This document shows positions 62,569 through 64,000 of a stretch of 64,000 nucleotides of DNA, one piece after another; within the stretch, counting starts at the first letter, position 1; every line of letters begins with the position of its first letter. This stretch comes from Elusimicrobium minutum Pei191. Its GTDB lineage: Bacteria; Elusimicrobiota; Elusimicrobia; Elusimicrobiales; Elusimicrobiaceae. Both the position numbers and the translations under genes were made by a program. The stretch covers positions 1,550,001 through 1,614,000 of the forward strand of contig NC_010644.1 in assembly GCF_000020145.1 (NCBI RefSeq), written 5' to 3'. The notes beneath the pieces were generated by a model. The model saw nothing but the letters and a program-made list of their open reading frames with translations, had not been told where the DNA came from and ran no database searches.

Positions 62569-63480
62569 ATGGAAAGCTTGAAAGATATAAGAGATAATAT
62601 AAAAAGCGTTCAGTCAACGCAGCAAGTAATGGTTACCATGAAAATGATTTCTTCCGCGCGTATAAAAAAGGCTCAAAACGCCATGCTGAACGCGAGGCCG
62701 TTCTCTTTAGGGCTTGAAGGCGTTATAGACGATTTAAGAAAGGATATTTTGGACGAAAACAATTCTTTTAAAGACCCTGATTTAAGCAAATTTTTTAAAA
62801 AACCCGATATGGAAAAGAAAAACATCGGAGTTTTATTTATAACTGCTGATAAGGGTTTGGCCGGCGCCTTTAACGCGCTTTTGCTGCGCGCGGCGCTTAA
62901 CTTTATTAAAGAAAACCAAGATAAAAATATTTATTTTTTTATTATCGGCAAAAAAGGGCGTGATTTTTTAAGCCGACTCAAACAGCCCAATGTCCATATT
63001 GTTTATGACGCCGTAGGCATTTTCCCAAAAGTGGGTTATGTGCACGCCGACATTCTGGGTGAGGAAATTATAAACAACTTTTTAAAACTTGATTTGTGCG
63101 AAGTAAGGGTGCTTTATAACGATTTTAAATCTATGGGCAGCCAGAAATTGGAAAACCAGCGCCTTATTCCCTTTGACTTTGAAATCGCACAAGGGCATAC
63201 TGAATTTGGCGAAGAAGAACACGGCTTTTTATTTGAACCGGGCAAAGAAATGATTTTTAAGCTTTTGCTTTACCGCCATATAAAAGCCGGCCTATACAGG
63301 ATTTTGCTTGAAAGCCAGGCGGCGGAACTTGCCGCGCGTATGAACGCCATGGATTCCGCCAGTAAAAACGCGGGCGAAATTATTGATACTTTAAAAGTAA
63401 AACTTAACAAAGTAAGACAATCCAGCATTACCAACGAAATTACCGAAATTGTCGGTGCGGTTGAAGCTTTAAATAAATAA
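62569..63480 (+). CDS. atpG: ATP synthase F1 subunit gamma
   Basis: A 303-residue central-stalk subunit. The N-terminal helix starts [20 protein letters not shown] and [12 protein letters not shown], the core has [15 protein letters not shown], and the C-terminal helix ends with [38 protein letters not shown]. It turns inside the alpha3-beta3 ring. The normal A-G-D order resumes here after hldD. Confidence 0.95.
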   Translation: MESLKDIRDNIKSVQSTQQVMVTMKMISSARIKKAQNAMLNARPFSLGLEGVIDDLRKDILDENNSFKDPDLSKFFKKPDMEKKNIGVLFITADKGLAGAFNALLLRAALNFIKENQDKNIYFFIIGKKGRDFLSRLKQPNVHIVYDAVGIFPKVGYVHADILGEEIINNFLKLDLCEVRVLYNDFKSMGSQKLENQRLIPFDFEIAQGHTEFGEEEHGFLFEPGKEMIFKLLLYRHIKAGLYRILLESQAAELAARMNAMDSASKNAGEIIDTLKVKLNKVRQSSITNEITEIVGAVEALNK

Positions 63481-63491
63481 GGAGTTTTTTT

Positions 63492-64000
63492 ATGAATACG
63501 GGTATAGTTACACAGGTTATCGGCCCTGTTATTGATATTGAGTTTAAAGACGGCGCGTTGCCTAAGATTAATAACGCCGTGGAAATCAAATTCGGCGAAC
63601 AAAAAATCGTGGCTGAAGTTGCCCAGCAGCTTGGAGACAATACTGTAAGAGCAGTGGCTCTTTCCCCGACAGACGGTCTTGCTCGCGGCGTAGAAGCCGT
63701 TGACACAGAGGACGTATTGAGAGTCCCCGTCGGTGAAGGCTGCAGAGGCAGACTTATGAACGTATTGGGCGCCCCCATAGATTACGCGGGTGAAATAAAA
63801 ACCGATAAAAAGATGCCTATTCACCGCGAGCCGCCTACTCTTGAAGAACAGAAAACCACGCCCGAAATTTTTGAAACTGGTATTAAAGTAGTTGACCTTT
63901 TGGCCCCTTACATGAAAGGCGGCAAAGTAGGTTTATTCGGCGGCGCCGGCGTAGGAAAAACAGTTCTTATTATGGAGCTTATTAACAACGTTGCCCGCGA
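63492..64000 (+). CDS. atpD: ATP synthase F1 subunit beta (cut by window end)
   Basis: The first 169 residues of F1 beta run to the window edge. The N-terminal barrel starts [18 protein letters not shown], and the P-loop GGAGVGKT is reached near residue 156-163. The start has GGAG upstream, 11 bases after atpG. The catalytic remainder lies beyond 64000. Confidence 0.97.
   Translation, partial: MNTGIVTQVIGPVIDIEFKDGALPKINNAVEIKFGEQKIVAEVAQQLGDNTVRAVALSPTDGLARGVEAVDTEDVLRVPVGEGCRGRLMNVLGAPIDYAGEIKTDKKMPIHREPPTLEEQKTTPEIFETGIKVVDLLAPYMKGGKVGLFGGAGVGKTVLIMELINNVAR

Noticed and set aside
63270-63824. A 184-residue leftward frame
   Set aside because: It is antisense to atpG and atpD.

Overview
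The window looks like a chromosomal segment of a low-to-mid GC, Gram-negative, anaerobic fermenting bacterium, most likely an Elusimicrobium-type member of the Elusimicrobiota. This is inference from gene content, not a database match. The Gram-negative envelope is shown by LpxB, two KdsC-like phosphatases, an HldD-like heptose epimerase, several beta-barrel proteins ending in Phe, and a meso-diaminopimelate-type MurE. The anaerobic lifestyle is suggested by a four-subunit 2-oxoacid:ferredoxin oxidoreductase and an acyl-CoA dehydrogenase/EtfB/EtfA cluster whose EtfA carries a ferredoxin domain. Three type IV pilin-like genes share a nearly identical N-terminus.

Layout. 1-1766 is the right end of an integrated element: a gene end, a 35-bp inverted repeat, a ribbon-helix-helix regulator, a tyrosine integrase, and the 3' half of a tRNA-Gly(GCC) as attachment scar. 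1767-4190 is a low-GC accessory stretch with a TPR + HEPN (LA2681-like) protein, a structured intergenic region and a 58-residue membrane protein. 4200-9298 (minus) holds tmk-holB-metG and glyA-kdsC. 9490-18367 (plus) holds a deoxyhypusine synthase-like gene, a DUF4105/Lnb-like envelope protein, a beta-barrel, a DoxX-like protein, dnaX, recR and comEC. 18357-22939 (minus) holds a 5'-nucleotidase-like protein, its degenerate paralogue, dus and nnrE. 23259-25914 is the oxidoreductase. 25972-30832 holds an MFS carrier, two parvulins, pdxA and an ankyrin protein. 31125-34759 is acyl-CoA dehydrogenase-EtfB-EtfA. 34980-42774 is a rearranged translation cluster (tRNA-Gly, tRNA-Thr, tuf, hisH, hisF, pilin, rpmG, tRNA-Trp, secE, nusG, a lipoprotein, rplK, rplA, then two pilins). 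42878-47536 holds a barrel protein, kdsC, a CsgG-like lipoprotein, serS and a TPR protein. 47831-54184 (minus) holds a POT carrier, a zinc-ribbon membrane protein, a Rel/Spo protein, lpxB, an oxidoreductase and a TIGR02757 protein. 54211-57544 holds murE, murD and a nitroreductase. 57680-64000 is the F-type ATP synthase operon, interrupted between atpA and atpG by hldD plus a strong terminator.

Points most worth a second look: a ten-adenine tract in dnaX exactly where gamma would be split from tau, with stops in both shifted frames; two apparent pseudoenzymes (a nucleotidase paralogue without metal ligands and an Lnb-like protein without its Cys/His); the HEPN gene at a tRNA-Gly integration site; the CarCDE-like EtfA-ferredoxin cluster; a coiled-coil lipoprotein with a possible pilin-like C-terminal part inside the nusG-rplK operon; and the split ATP synthase operon. 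No CRISPR array, insertion sequence or rRNA gene was seen.
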